A stretch of DNA of 64,000 nucleotides from NCBI GenBank assembly GCA_021779935.1, contig JAJXZT010000040.1:124001-188000 (forward strand), in the 5' to 3' direction. This document shows, piece by piece, positions 1 to 8,140 of the stretch. The DNA is from Acidobacteriota bacterium (GTDB taxonomy: Bacteria > Acidobacteriota > Terriglobia > Terriglobales > Acidobacteriaceae). Position numbers and translations under genes: made by a program. Position 1 is the first letter of the stretch; the number at the start of each line of letters is the position of its first letter. The notes under the pieces were generated by a model, which searched no databases, was not told where the DNA came from, and saw only the letters and a program-made list of their open reading frames with translations.

Positions 1-158
1 CGGAGAAGTCAACATACCCGGCCCTCTTCGGGCTTCCAAAGGCAGAGGAGATGGCCGACCGGCTCATCAACGAAGCATGCAGCGCTCTGGACAGTTTTGG
101 CGCTCGAGCCGAGACTCTGAAGGCCATCGCCCGGTATCTTGTCGAACGCAAGAAGTAG
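1..158 (+). CDS. Polyprenyl (farnesyl/geranylgeranyl-type) diphosphate synthase, C-terminal end
   Basis: Only the last 51 codons are inside the window (frame starting at base 3, stop TAG at 156-158). The fragment begins EKSTYPALFGL, the conserved C-terminal segment of short-chain trans-prenyl synthases, followed by a helical tail with ADRLINEACSALDSFG and an LVERKK end. Enzymes of this family condense isopentenyl diphosphate with allylic diphosphates in the cytoplasm, supplying quinone, carotenoid and undecaprenyl pathways. The DDxxD motifs lie outside the window, so product length cannot be judged. The next gene starts 3 bases after the stop on the same strand, so the two are probably co-transcribed. 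Confidence 0.8.
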   Translation, partial: EKSTYPALFGLPKAEEMADRLINEACSALDSFGARAETLKAIARYLVERKK

Positions 159-161
159 CTC

Positions 162-914
162 ATGAACATCGACATTCTGGCCATTGCGGCTCATCGCGAC
201 GACGTCGAACAGACGTGCGGGGGGACGCTCCTCAAGGCTGCGGAGCACGGTCAGCAAACGGGCATTCTGGACCTGACGCAGGGCGAGATGGGCACGCGAG
301 GTACTCGCGAGGATCGCGCTCGCGAAGCCGAGGAGGCCGCGCGCATCCTTCGCGTGGCGTGGCGAGAAGCACTCGACATCCCGGATGGACGAGTCGAGAA
401 CAACTGGGAAAACCGCATCAAGATTGCACGGGGAATTCGCGAACTGCGTCCCCGGGTCGTCATTCTCCCCTACTGGCAGGGTCGCCATCCTGACCACTAC
501 ACCTGTTCGACCCTCGGATACGAAGCATGCTTTCTCGCTGGACTGACGAAGCTCGGACAAACAGAGACATTTGAGGGAACGGACGATCTTCGCGCCCTGT
601 CGCTACTCCCGCCGCACCGGCCATTTAAGATCATCTACGCCAGTCTTTACTTCGATGTCCGACCGTCATTTGTCGTGGATATCACCGATCAGTTTGACCG
701 CCGGACCGATTCATTGCTCGCCTATCACTCACAATATGACAACCAGCAGGCCGGTTCCGGCATCTTTCCTGAGATGGATGAAATCCGCGAACGCCTGCAT
801 ACCCTGGCCTCCTTCTATGGACTGCTCGCGGGAGTGAAATACGCAGAGCCGTTTGTGCAGAAGGAAGTCGGCCTTGTGGAAGATCTTCTCGCGATTTCCG
901 TGAAGTCTCTTTGA
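162..914 (+). CDS. bshB1: Bacillithiol biosynthesis deacetylase BshB1 (PIG-L family)
   Basis: This 250-aa protein matches the PIG-L/LmbE deacetylase fold that removes acetate from GlcNAc-malate in bacillithiol synthesis. The metal site is visible as AHRDD (residues 10-14) and HPDH (109-112). The first motif has Arg where most relatives have Pro (AHPDD), but the ligands His11 and Asp14 are kept. GEMGTRGT (41-48), DIPDGRV (72-78) and the C-terminal VVDIT plus YHSQYDN segments are typical of the BshB1 branch. The start lies 3 bases after the upstream prenyl synthase. Family membership is secure; substrate is inferred from similarity. Bacillithiol use would fit the two DinB-fold proteins later in the window. 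Confidence 0.88.
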   Translation: MNIDILAIAAHRDDVEQTCGGTLLKAAEHGQQTGILDLTQGEMGTRGTREDRAREAEEAARILRVAWREALDIPDGRVENNWENRIKIARGIRELRPRVVILPYWQGRHPDHYTCSTLGYEACFLAGLTKLGQTETFEGTDDLRALSLLPPHRPFKIIYASLYFDVRPSFVVDITDQFDRRTDSLLAYHSQYDNQQAGSGIFPEMDEIRERLHTLASFYGLLAGVKYAEPFVQKEVGLVEDLLAISVKSL

Positions 915-985
915 TCCTGATCAGTCAGACGCCTTTGTCTGGCCAGCCTTAGTCTGAATTCAATTCGTGGCTATGGGACTTGCCG

Positions 986-2254
986 ATGACGCCTCAGATT
1001 GCGAAGACGCCCGAAGCAGCTTCACACAAAAAACGACTGATCTTTTCGGCTGTCGTCGCCGTGCTCATCCTCGTGCTCGGAACAGTCTTTCGGCCTGCGA
1101 GCCTTCGAACGTCCTTGAAAACAGAATCGGAAGTCACGGTCTCTCAGGCAGAGATCGAACAGATCCGCAAGATCGCTTCCAATACCGCAATCAGCTTTGT
1201 GTCAGGACGTTTTGCAGGAGCCGCTCAAATCGTCGATCCGTATCTCGGAGTCTTTCTCGGGTCTCACATGCCATTTGTTGCATGGAAGAATGGGATGGCT
1301 GTCAGCGCCATGCCAAACCAACCATTACCGGCTGAAGCGTTTGGCGTTACTTCTTCCGGGCCGGTAAACATGCAACCGATCCTTAACTCTTCCGCATTTC
1401 CAATTGCGGCTTTCAAGAGCGATCAACTGGCAGTTCCGAACATTGCGCTTAACTGGACGCCCACCGACGGAGCCTCCGTCATCCTGGCGACCAGGAGCAG
1501 CGAAGGGAAGGTAAGCTTTGTGCCCGGTAGCTTCATTGGCGCCGAGCCTTTCTCCTGTTCCGGAACGCCTTTGGAAGAACTCCGCACGACGGTTCCCGTC
1601 TCGGCGCGTTCCATCGGAAGTGTGCTTTTCGATACCAATGGCACTCTTCTTGGACTCGTCGTTTCCTGTCGCCAGTCTGCCGCTATCATCAGCGCCCTGG
1701 ATATCGATGGAATCATCAAAAAGGCAACTTCGGCGGAAGCCACGCTTCGAGCGCGCTACGGCATTGCCTCTTCCCCAGTCCCGCAAGTCAGCAAGAAGTT
1801 TTTTGACGTAGACGGACTGTTGGTTACCAATATCTGGAAAGGCCTCCCAGCCGCCGATGCCGGCTTCCTGCCGGGCGACATCATACTCTCCTCGAAGAAG
1901 CAACCGATTGCCACGCCTGCCGACCTTTTACAACTGCTTCAATCCTCCAGCACGACGAGTATCCCAATTCGAAGATTCGGCCGCCGCATCTATCTGCACT
2001 TCCCTCCCGCGAAGAACGCCAAGCTGCTGGATGCATTCGGATTTGATTACAGGCGAGAAGAAGGAGTCACGCTTGAGAACCTTGACGTGCGCGGCACGCT
2101 CTACGCCGCCGGTGTCCGCAATGGCGACAGGCTGCTTCAGGTCGATGGACAAGCTGCCAGTCCCGCTCTCCTGGCGCGCCTTGCTCCCAGCGTGCCGCAC
2201 TACTTCACCGTCCAGATTGGAAACCGCCTCAAGGGGGTATTCGTTACCCCATGA
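986..2254 (+). CDS. Membrane-anchored protein with degenerate trypsin-like domain and two PDZ domains
   Basis: A 422-aa protein with one N-terminal membrane segment (about 18-33), so most of it should lie in the periplasm. Residues 65-245 resemble an HtrA-type trypsin fold: IGSVLFDTNGTLLGLV (210-225) aligns with the end of the serine-protease core, but the usual GDSGSP is replaced by SARSIGS and no catalytic triad is evident. Two PDZ-like modules follow, about 276-338 (GLPAADAGFLPGDIIL) and 350-420 (GTLYAAGVRNGDRLLQVDG). It is probably a binding or adaptor protein rather than a protease. ATG 986 is preferred to TTG 980 because ATGGGA lies 7 bases upstream. It overlaps the antiporter gene by 4 bases (ATGA), so translation is likely coupled. 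Confidence 0.7.
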   Translation: MTPQIAKTPEAASHKKRLIFSAVVAVLILVLGTVFRPASLRTSLKTESEVTVSQAEIEQIRKIASNTAISFVSGRFAGAAQIVDPYLGVFLGSHMPFVAWKNGMAVSAMPNQPLPAEAFGVTSSGPVNMQPILNSSAFPIAAFKSDQLAVPNIALNWTPTDGASVILATRSSEGKVSFVPGSFIGAEPFSCSGTPLEELRTTVPVSARSIGSVLFDTNGTLLGLVVSCRQSAAIISALDIDGIIKKATSAEATLRARYGIASSPVPQVSKKFFDVDGLLVTNIWKGLPAADAGFLPGDIILSSKKQPIATPADLLQLLQSSSTTSIPIRRFGRRIYLHFPPAKNAKLLDAFGFDYRREEGVTLENLDVRGTLYAAGVRNGDRLLQVDGQAASPALLARLAPSVPHYFTVQIGNRLKGVFVTP

Positions 2255-3483
2255 ATCAGCTTGCCTCCCTGGGTTTCATTCTGTTGCTGGCACTGGTCGC
2301 CGGACACCTGGTCAAGTGGGTGCGCGTGCCCGAGGTCACTGGCTACATCCTGATGGGAGTCCTGATCGGCCCGTCGGTGCTCAGCCTCGTCAGCGGCTCC
2401 AATCTCGCAGCTCTCGGCATATTCAGTGACGTCGCACTAGGCCTGATTCTCTTTTCCATCGGATCGATCTTCGAGGTTAATAAGTTCCGTCACATAGGGC
2501 GTGACGTCATTCGCGTTGCCGTCACCGACGCTGTGGCCACGTTTCTCGCCATGTTGATGGTCATGAAGTTCGCTGGCCAGAGTTGGCAGGCCTCGGCAAT
2601 CATCGCCGCCATCGCCATTGAAACCGCGGCAGCGTCGACCCTGATGGTGATCCGCGAATTAAACGCAGAGGGTCCACTTACGGATGCCATCACCGGGACC
2701 ATCGCCCTGAATAACGTCATCTGCCTCACAACATTCACGCTCGTCGTGGGGCTCGTCCGCTACAGTCTCTCCGCCAACGGCACAACCGTCGCGGGCTCCA
2801 CGATTGCCTACGAAGCTGTTTACCGCTTCTTCTGGCAGATACTGGGCTCGGCGGCCCTCGGATACCTCGTTGGCCTTCTCCTTGGCGCATGGTCGGAGCA
2901 CGTTCACGAACAGGGCGAGATACTCATTCTCCTCATTGGTTGCGTCCTGCTCACCGTGGGGCTGGCTCTCGTGCTTCACCTCTCCACGCTGGTCGCCTCT
3001 CTTGCCGTGGGAGCCACGGCAGCCAACTATTCGGAGACCAGCCGCCGGGTTTTCCGGATTCAATCGCGCACCGACCCGCCGTTTTACGCAATCTTCTTCG
3101 TGCTGGCCGGAGCGAACCTCCATATTTCGCTGCTCAAGACACTTGGCATTGTGGGGATTTTCTATTTCCTGACACGCGGCGCGTCCAAGGTAATTTCGAT
3201 TGCGCTCTCCGCGCGCCGCACCAGCCTTTCTCCCCGCGCGCGCAGCAATTTTCCTCTCGCCATGTTCTCTCACGCCGGACTCGCTATCGGACTTGTGCTT
3301 ACTCTCGAACGGCGCTTGCCGGAGATTGCCGCTCCAATCACAACCATCGTTTTATCTTCCGTTCTAATTTATGAATTGATCGGTCCCCTTACGACGAAGT
3401 TCGCCCTTTTGCGCGCAGGAGAGGCGCAGCAATCACTCGACATCCAGCCTGCCGATCTGGCAGCGGAGCCCCGCGAATCCTGA
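2251..3483 (+). CDS. CPA2-family cation:proton antiporter (KefB/NapA-like membrane domain)
   Basis: A 410-aa, strongly hydrophobic protein with about 12 predicted membrane helices and no C-terminal RCK/TrkA domain. The N-terminus (GHLVKWVRVPEVTGYILMG) and the GLILFSIGSIFE segment near residue 75 are characteristic of the monovalent cation:proton antiporter-2 family, which exchanges Na+ or K+ for protons across the inner membrane. Ion selectivity cannot be read from sequence. Its start codon overlaps the stop of the PDZ protein gene, which suggests a functional pair in which the periplasmic PDZ protein may act on or sense something for the transporter (inference). A non-coding region follows the stop. 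Confidence 0.85.
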   Translation: MNQLASLGFILLLALVAGHLVKWVRVPEVTGYILMGVLIGPSVLSLVSGSNLAALGIFSDVALGLILFSIGSIFEVNKFRHIGRDVIRVAVTDAVATFLAMLMVMKFAGQSWQASAIIAAIAIETAAASTLMVIRELNAEGPLTDAITGTIALNNVICLTTFTLVVGLVRYSLSANGTTVAGSTIAYEAVYRFFWQILGSAALGYLVGLLLGAWSEHVHEQGEILILLIGCVLLTVGLALVLHLSTLVASLAVGATAANYSETSRRVFRIQSRTDPPFYAIFFVLAGANLHISLLKTLGIVGIFYFLTRGASKVISIALSARRTSLSPRARSNFPLAMFSHAGLAIGLVLTLERRLPEIAAPITTIVLSSVLIYELIGPLTTKFALLRAGEAQQSLDIQPADLAAEPRES

Positions 3484-3580
3484 TGAACTGGGATAGTCTG
3501 ACCACTTTTGGGAATGGATGCGTTCGAGACGATTACGGGAGGGAGCTGCGGATGAAATTCGCCTGCCGCATTTTTTCAAC

Positions 3581-3602
3581 ACAAATACGAAACAAATACG
3601 AA
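3581..3602. repeat. Tandem 11-bp repeat, two copies
   Basis: ACAAATACGAA occurs twice head to tail without a gap (3581-3591, 3592-3602). It sits beside an A/T-rich TTTTTTC run, in an otherwise GC-rich intergenic region. No function can be assigned; it could be an iteron-like binding site or replication slippage. Confidence 0.6.
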
Positions 3603-3626
3603 TCCCGAGGTTAGCTAATCTTTTCG

Positions 3627-3825
3627 CCTCGACCAGCAGCTCGCGTTAGACCCTTGCCGAACCTGCGCTCGTTGCTTCCAGCTCACGCTGGCCGCCTCGT
3701 GCGGTTCTTGCTTGGGCTCCGGGCTCGCCGACCAACCGGGCAAATCCGATTAGCGCCTCGGGACTCATTCTTGCCTTCAGCAGTTTCCTGTTCTCCTCGA
3801 CCAGCAGCTTGCTATAGACCCTTGC
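3627..3825. repeat. Pair of imperfect 31-bp direct repeats 168 bp apart
   Basis: Copy one is 3627-3657 and copy two 3795-3825. Both begin CCTCGACCAGCAGCT and end TAGACCCTTGC, with 28 of 31 positions identical by eye. The 137 bases between them show no gene. The right copy ends about 45 bases before the first hairpin of the array, so the repeats may border or belong to that element. No inverted ends or transposase gene are present nearby. Confidence 0.65.
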
Positions 3826-3871
3826 TGCCCCTCCGAGTATCACGGGCCTGAATGTCGTCGCCGGCGTCGGT

Positions 3872-4223
3872 CTGAAGACCGCCGTCTTCTGACCCCCATC
3901 AGTTTGCGGCTGATAGGCTTACCGGCTTGCGTGCCGGCAAGTTTTCCTGTCGACTTTCGTCTTCAGGATCGCCCGTCGGTTTGCCGCCAACGGGCCCCCA
4001 TCGATTGCTCAATAGGGCTCGCTGGTTTGCGGCCAGCGGGGTGCTACTAGCTTGCGACCAGTAGCGCTCGCTGAGATCCGTCGATCTCAGCTCGGCGAAA
4101 ACTTTCGTTCTCGCTTTGCAGGGACCGCCGTCCCTTGGTGCCCGGTAACTGCCGTTACCGGACTGCCGACGACTTCCATCCGGGTGTGTACTCCGGTGAG
4201 CGGGCTTGAGCCCCGGACTCACC
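3872..4223 (-). repeat. Array of about 12 close-packed hairpins with unrelated stems; possible structured RNA
   Basis: Hairpin centres lie at about 3881, 3906, 3929, 3956, 3983, 4008 (weak), 4029, 4054, 4080, 4104, 4127 and 4151, a mean pitch near 24.5 bases, with a longer compound hairpin at 4195-4223. Stems of 5-9 bp all differ in sequence (for example GCTGAGATC/GATCTCAGC at 4070-4091 and CCGGTAAC/GTTACCGG at 4142-4161), joined by 3-8 base linkers. Four stems carry a single A-C mismatch on the plus strand (3918-3941, 3972-3994, 4043-4065, 4095-4114); on the minus strand each becomes a G-U pair. Minus-strand loops are GAAA (twice), GCAA-containing (several), GGCG (twice), GGCA and GACG. This favours an RNA copied from the minus strand. 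I know no family with this description. Confidence 0.7.
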
Positions 4224-4653
4224 ACCAACCGGGAAAACTTCAGAAACTGTCAAAGAACGATTCTGGTTTTACGCTTCTCCTGATGGGAGTCAAGGTTTTC
4301 CGCGAAACTTTATCCCCTTTGTTTTCAATCGAGTGCAGCTCATCCACAGGCGGCTGCCAGAAAACAGTGCAACTCATTCCTGGAATTCGATTCGCGAGCG
4401 CTACGAACGGCGCCGTGCTCACCCTGGCATGTGATTTCCTCCGTAACGCTCAAACCCGCATGAATACTGCCTTCCAGCGATATGTCGACTACAATCCCTC
4501 GACTCTCGCCCACTCCGTGCGTCTGGCACATTCTCCCCTCCTGTTTCCGAGCACTTCGTGTGAAAAAGTCAGTGAAAACCGCATCTGGAGCAGGTTTGCA
4601 AAATTCAGAAAATCGAAATATGCGCGTTCGACTCTGGATTCAGGGCAAGAAAA
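4224..4653. other. Intergenic region between hairpin array and O-methyltransferase terminator
   Basis: No gene is supported. A plus-strand frame stays open through here to 4741, but it also crosses the hairpin array and the terminator of the neighbouring gene and has no family resemblance, so it is taken as chance. If the array is transcribed from the minus strand, its promoter should lie in this stretch. I could not find a convincing -35/-10 pair, although TTGACT occurs on the minus strand near 4290. Confidence 0.4.
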
Positions 4654-4676
4654 AGGCCAGCAAGTTCTGCTGGCCT
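4654..4676 (-). terminator. Intrinsic terminator of the O-methyltransferase gene
   Basis: A perfect 9-bp stem AGGCCAGCA/TGCTGGCCT with a 5-base loop is followed, on the minus strand, by TTTTTC. It lies about 20 bases after the stop codon of the minus-strand gene that ends at 4697. Confidence 0.85.
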
Positions 4677-4696
4677 GGATGGGTAAATTCCAGCTT

Positions 4697-5350
4697 CTAC
4701 AACCTGAGGGCCACACTCACACCATCACGCAACGGCATTAGCGTCGTAAACCACTCTTCGCTGGCGTATAGCGTCCGGTTGAAGTCCACGATTGCCCTGG
4801 TCGACTCCATTCGTATTACATTGCCCGTGCGCCCCGCCGCCAACTCCGCCGGTTCACCGCTCCACAGAGTGTTATCCGTAACAAATAGCCCGCCTTTGCG
4901 GACGCGCGGATTTACGAGACGCAGTACTCTCGGATAATCGTCTTTGTCGACGTCGTTGAATACAACATCGAAGGCATCTTTTTCCTCGCTCAGCAGTTCA
5001 AGCGCATCACCCACTCGGATTTCAACCCTCTCCAATACACCCGCGCGCTTCAGGTACTTTCGCGCTTCCTCGGCGTTTCTCCGGTCTCCGTCGGTGTAGA
5101 TGACCTTGCCACCTTCACCCACGGCCCTTGCCCACCAGATCGTCGAGTATCCGATGGCCGAGCCCATCTCAAAGACCGTCTTTGCGCCAATCATTCGCGC
5201 CAGTTGAAATAACATCCGTCCGACGGCTGGTCCCACGATTGGGATCTTCCGCTCCCGGGCCTGCTGTTCCATCTCGCTCAATACCTCGTCGCGCGCCGGC
5301 AACAGGTCATACAGATAGTGCTCTACCGCCTCGTTCGTAATCCCCGCCAT
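4697..5350 (-). CDS. SAM-dependent O-methyltransferase (caffeoyl-CoA OMT-like)
   Basis: A 217-aa soluble class I methyltransferase. The SAM-binding motif EMGSAIGYS is at 61-69, the acidic end of beta-2 at TDGD (86-89), and the metal/substrate motif FNDVDKDDY at 131-139, with TDN (158-160) completing the divalent-metal site typical of the cation-dependent OMT family. Relatives methylate catechol-like hydroxyls on small molecules; the substrate here is unknown. The start is placed at 5350 (MAGITNEAV), because GGGAG lies about 7 bases upstream and the longer open frame begins with an unlikely extension. It has its own terminator and is transcribed toward the hairpin array. Confidence 0.82.
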   Translation of the reverse strand: MAGITNEAVEHYLYDLLPARDEVLSEMEQQARERKIPIVGPAVGRMLFQLARMIGAKTVFEMGSAIGYSTIWWARAVGEGGKVIYTDGDRRNAEEARKYLKRAGVLERVEIRVGDALELLSEEKDAFDVVFNDVDKDDYPRVLRLVNPRVRKGGLFVTDNTLWSGEPAELAAGRTGNVIRMESTRAIVDFNRTLYASEEWFTTLMPLRDGVSVALRL

Positions 5351-5413
5351 CTGCCAACTCCCTTTGCGAAAAAAGGCCCAACCCTCACGCCGCATTCTAC
5401 AAAGCTTGTTCCA

Positions 5414-6127
5414 CTACTTCTTCCGCAGCTCTCTACGCTCTCCCGGCTTCAGGTCCAACACTTCAAAACCCAGTTTTTCTGCCGCCGGTTTCAGTTCGCT
5501 TGGCTTGCCGTGCAACAGCGGAAACGTTCCAAAGTGCATGGGAATAACAGTTTTCGGACGAAGCAACTCACAAGCAAATGCCACTTCACGAGGCCCCATG
5601 GTGAAGTGGTCACCGATCGGCAGCATGGCAACCTGCGGAGCATACAGTTCCGCAATCACCTTGAAATCCATCATCGGCCCCGTGTCGCCAGCGTGGTACA
5701 CCTTCAGGCCATCCGAGAACTCCATTACATATCCGCAGGCTTCACCGCCATAAATGATCGATCCATCGTCATCCTGGATTCCACACGAGTGGATGGCATG
5801 AACCATCGTGACTTTTACGCCTTCTACTTCCTGCGTGCCTCCCTTGTTCATCGGCGAGATATTCTTCGCTCCTTTGCTGCCCAGCCACGATGCCAATTCG
5901 AAGATCGCTACAACTTTGGGCTGGTGGTGCTTAATGATCCCGACCGCGTCACCAATGTGGTCGAAGTGTCCGTGAGTGCAAAGCACAGCATCCACCTTCT
6001 TCTGCTGCTTCTCCGCTTCAGGACACATCGGGTTTCCCATTAACCAAGGGTCAACAAGAAACACCTTGCCTTCCGGTGTCTCAATCTTGAATGTCGCATG
6101 TCCGAGCCACGTCACATGTATGGACAT
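5414..6127 (-). CDS. Metal-dependent hydrolase of the metallo-beta-lactamase fold (UPF0173 family)
   Basis: A 237-aa cytoplasmic protein with the complete MBL metal signature: THGHFDH at 51-57, a later metal-ligand region around His110/His113, HAGDTG at 145-150 (Asp148) and PMHFG at 197-201 (His198). It resembles the UPF0173/UlaG-like branch, whose members hydrolyse small molecules such as lactones or cyclic phosphodiesters; no specific substrate can be named. Length is normal for the family. AAAGG lies 9 bases before the ATG. It is followed at 63 bases by the O-methyltransferase gene on the same strand, possibly one transcript. Confidence 0.85.
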   Translation of the reverse strand: MSIHVTWLGHATFKIETPEGKVFLVDPWLMGNPMCPEAEKQQKKVDAVLCTHGHFDHIGDAVGIIKHHQPKVVAIFELASWLGSKGAKNISPMNKGGTQEVEGVKVTMVHAIHSCGIQDDDGSIIYGGEACGYVMEFSDGLKVYHAGDTGPMMDFKVIAELYAPQVAMLPIGDHFTMGPREVAFACELLRPKTVIPMHFGTFPLLHGKPSELKPAAEKLGFEVLDLKPGERRELRKK

Positions 6128-6364
6128 ATAGCCAGCCTTTCTATCTCCATCGTCTTCTTCCGTCCCCTTGACTCTCGCATTCTAGTTTCCTTCACTTCCC
6201 CCCGCAACGGCACCAGTTTGCGATGCCTATTCGGCCCCCGGAAATCCACAGTCCCTTCGCTTGTGACCGGGATACCCGATGATAGAATCCCCTAACCAGC
6301 CCATCTCCGGCTCGCATTCTCCGCCGGTCTGGCTCCATTCAGTGCGGAATTTCTTGCTGGTATC

Positions 6365-8140
6365 ATGAACGAGACACTCATGACACAACCAGGCGACAAA
6401 ACGCCCGCGAAAATAGACGCGTTCCTGCTCGAAGTCGCCGACGTTGTCAACGCGACACTCGATCTGGAGACGCTGCTTCGTCGTGTCTCTGAATTGGTTC
6501 GCCGCGTCATCGATTACGAGATTTTCGCCATTATGCTCCTGAACGAGAAGACTCAGGAGTTGCGTATTCGTTACCAGGTGGGACATCCTCCGGAGATCGC
6601 CGAGCGCATTCGCGTCAAGGTGGGCCAGGGGATCACCGGCCTGGCCGCCGAACGCCGCGAAGCCGTTCTCGTCAACGACGTGCAGAACAGCGAGCATTAC
6701 ATCTCCAGCGGCGCCGTCGCGCGTTCGGAGTTGGCCGTCCCACTCATCATTAAGAATCGAGTCATCGGCGTTATCGACATCGAGGCCCCTCAGACTAACT
6801 ACTTCACCGAAGAGCACAAGTTCGTCCTTTCGCTCGTCGCGTCACGGGTGGCCATCGGAGTAGAGAATGCCCGTCTGTACACACGGGTTGCGCGCCAGGC
6901 CAAGACGCTGGGGCTACTCAACGAGATCAGCCGCGACCTGACGTCGATCCTGAACCTCGACCAGCTCCTGAAACGCGTTGGCGAGTCGCTTGCACGGCTT
7001 ATCGATTACCAGATGTTTTCCGTTCTTCTGCTTGATGCCTCGGAGACAAAGCTTCAGCACCGTTTTTCGCTGCGCTTCAACGAGAGCATTCACCTCAAGC
7101 ACGACATTCCGATGGGCCTTGGGCTGGTTGGTCACGCCGCAAAGAACAATGAGGCGGTTCTCGTCCCCGACGTCACCAAGGACCCGCGCTATATCAAGCT
7201 GAATCCCGAAACACGCTCGGAGCTTTGCGTCCCGCTTGTGTACAAAGATAAGGTCATCGGCGTACTTGATCTCGAACACACGCGCCGTGGCTTCTTCACC
7301 GATGAGCATCGCCGCACGGTCACAACGCTGGCAGCGCAGATCGCCGTTGCGATTGAGAACGCACGCCTCTATGAGCGTATTCATCGCCAGGAACAGCGCC
7401 TGGAGAAGGACCTCTCGCTGGCGCGCGAGTTGCAATACCGTCTACTGCCGCAATGCTGCCCGGTTCTTCCCCACGGCGAACTCGCGGCGCGATTCACTCC
7501 CGCCCGAGCCATCGGCGGCGACCTCTATGACTTCATCTCTTATGCCGGAGATTCGGTAAGCGCCATCGCCATCGGCGACGTCAGTGGCAAGGGAGCGCCA
7601 GCAGCGATCTATGCAGCACTGGTGAGCGGAATCCTTCGCTCACACGCGGCCGAGGAGCCCGGCGCTGCCGAGATGCTCTCTGCCATCAACCTCTCTCTCG
7701 CGGAGCGCCCTATTGACGGCCAGTTTGTCTCCATGATCTATGCCATCTGGAGCGACCGCGACAAGGTCATTCAAATCGCAAACTCCGGACTTCCGCGGCC
7801 CATATATTGCCATCATGGGAAGATAGAGCGCATTGAGGCGACCGGCCTTCCGCTCGGACTTTTCCCTACCGCTGAATACGACGAGTTGACCTACAACGCC
7901 CATGCTGGCGATGTCTTTGTATTCTTCAGTGACGGCATCCTTGACGCTAGCAATCCCGCTGGCCAGCTCTTCGGGCGCGACGGAGTCACCGAGATCGTTC
8001 AACGCAACTGGGAACGCACCGCCGACGAAATCGTCACTGCCATTTTCGACGCCGTAAACAAGCACGTTGCCGGCGGCGAAGCCTTCGACGACCAGACGGT
8101 TGTCGCCATCAAGGTTAAGGAACATAAAAAGAAGAAGTGA
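6365..8140 (+). CDS. GAF-GAF-PP2C (RsbU/SpoIIE-type) serine phosphatase
   Basis: A 591-aa cytoplasmic signalling protein. Two GAF sensor domains (about 20-171 and 190-335) each end in a helical VENARLY-type linker. A PP2C/SpoIIE phosphatase domain (about 375-585) follows, with the Mn-binding motifs IGGDLYDF (383-390), GDVSGKG (404-410), FSDGI (521-525) and FDDQT (574-578) intact. Relatives dephosphorylate anti-anti-sigma factors in partner-switching stress responses. No kinase or STAS partner is encoded nearby. The last 4 bases overlap the start of lysA (GTGA), so the two are translationally coupled, an unusual pairing. The Lys-rich tail (KEHKKKK) is odd but short. Confidence 0.88.
   Translation: MNETLMTQPGDKTPAKIDAFLLEVADVVNATLDLETLLRRVSELVRRVIDYEIFAIMLLNEKTQELRIRYQVGHPPEIAERIRVKVGQGITGLAAERREAVLVNDVQNSEHYISSGAVARSELAVPLIIKNRVIGVIDIEAPQTNYFTEEHKFVLSLVASRVAIGVENARLYTRVARQAKTLGLLNEISRDLTSILNLDQLLKRVGESLARLIDYQMFSVLLLDASETKLQHRFSLRFNESIHLKHDIPMGLGLVGHAAKNNEAVLVPDVTKDPRYIKLNPETRSELCVPLVYKDKVIGVLDLEHTRRGFFTDEHRRTVTTLAAQIAVAIENARLYERIHRQEQRLEKDLSLARELQYRLLPQCCPVLPHGELAARFTPARAIGGDLYDFISYAGDSVSAIAIGDVSGKGAPAAIYAALVSGILRSHAAEEPGAAEMLSAINLSLAERPIDGQFVSMIYAIWSDRDKVIQIANSGLPRPIYCHHGKIERIEATGLPLGLFPTAEYDELTYNAHAGDVFVFFSDGILDASNPAGQLFGRDGVTEIVQRNWERTADEIVTAIFDAVNKHVAGGEAFDDQTVVAIKVKEHKKKK

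Larger units (their letters stand above)
3484..3871. other. Non-coding stretch after the antiporter, with short repeats
   Basis: No convincing gene is visible: the open frames here are short, lack ribosome sites and disagree between strands. The stretch holds an 11-base tandem repeat (3581-3602), two copies of a 31-base repeat (3627-3657 and 3795-3825), and an isolated hairpin at 3678-3691 (CCAGC/GCTGG; the loop reads GTGA on the minus strand). It leads directly into the hairpin array that begins near 3872 and may be the outer part of the same element. Confidence 0.5.

Noticed and set aside
3899-4228. A 109-codon minus-strand frame inside the hairpin array
   Set aside because: Its residues simply reflect the hairpin stems; no ribosome site, no domain. 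The structure is better explained as RNA or DNA palindromes.
3484-4653. CRISPR array or integron-like element
   Set aside because: The hairpins have different sequences and no constant repeat, there are no cas genes or integrase, and no attC-like core sites.
4052-4741. A 229-codon plus-strand open frame over the hairpin array and beyond
   Set aside because: It crosses the array, the intergenic region and the terminator and tail of the O-methyltransferase gene, has no ribosome site and no recognisable domain.
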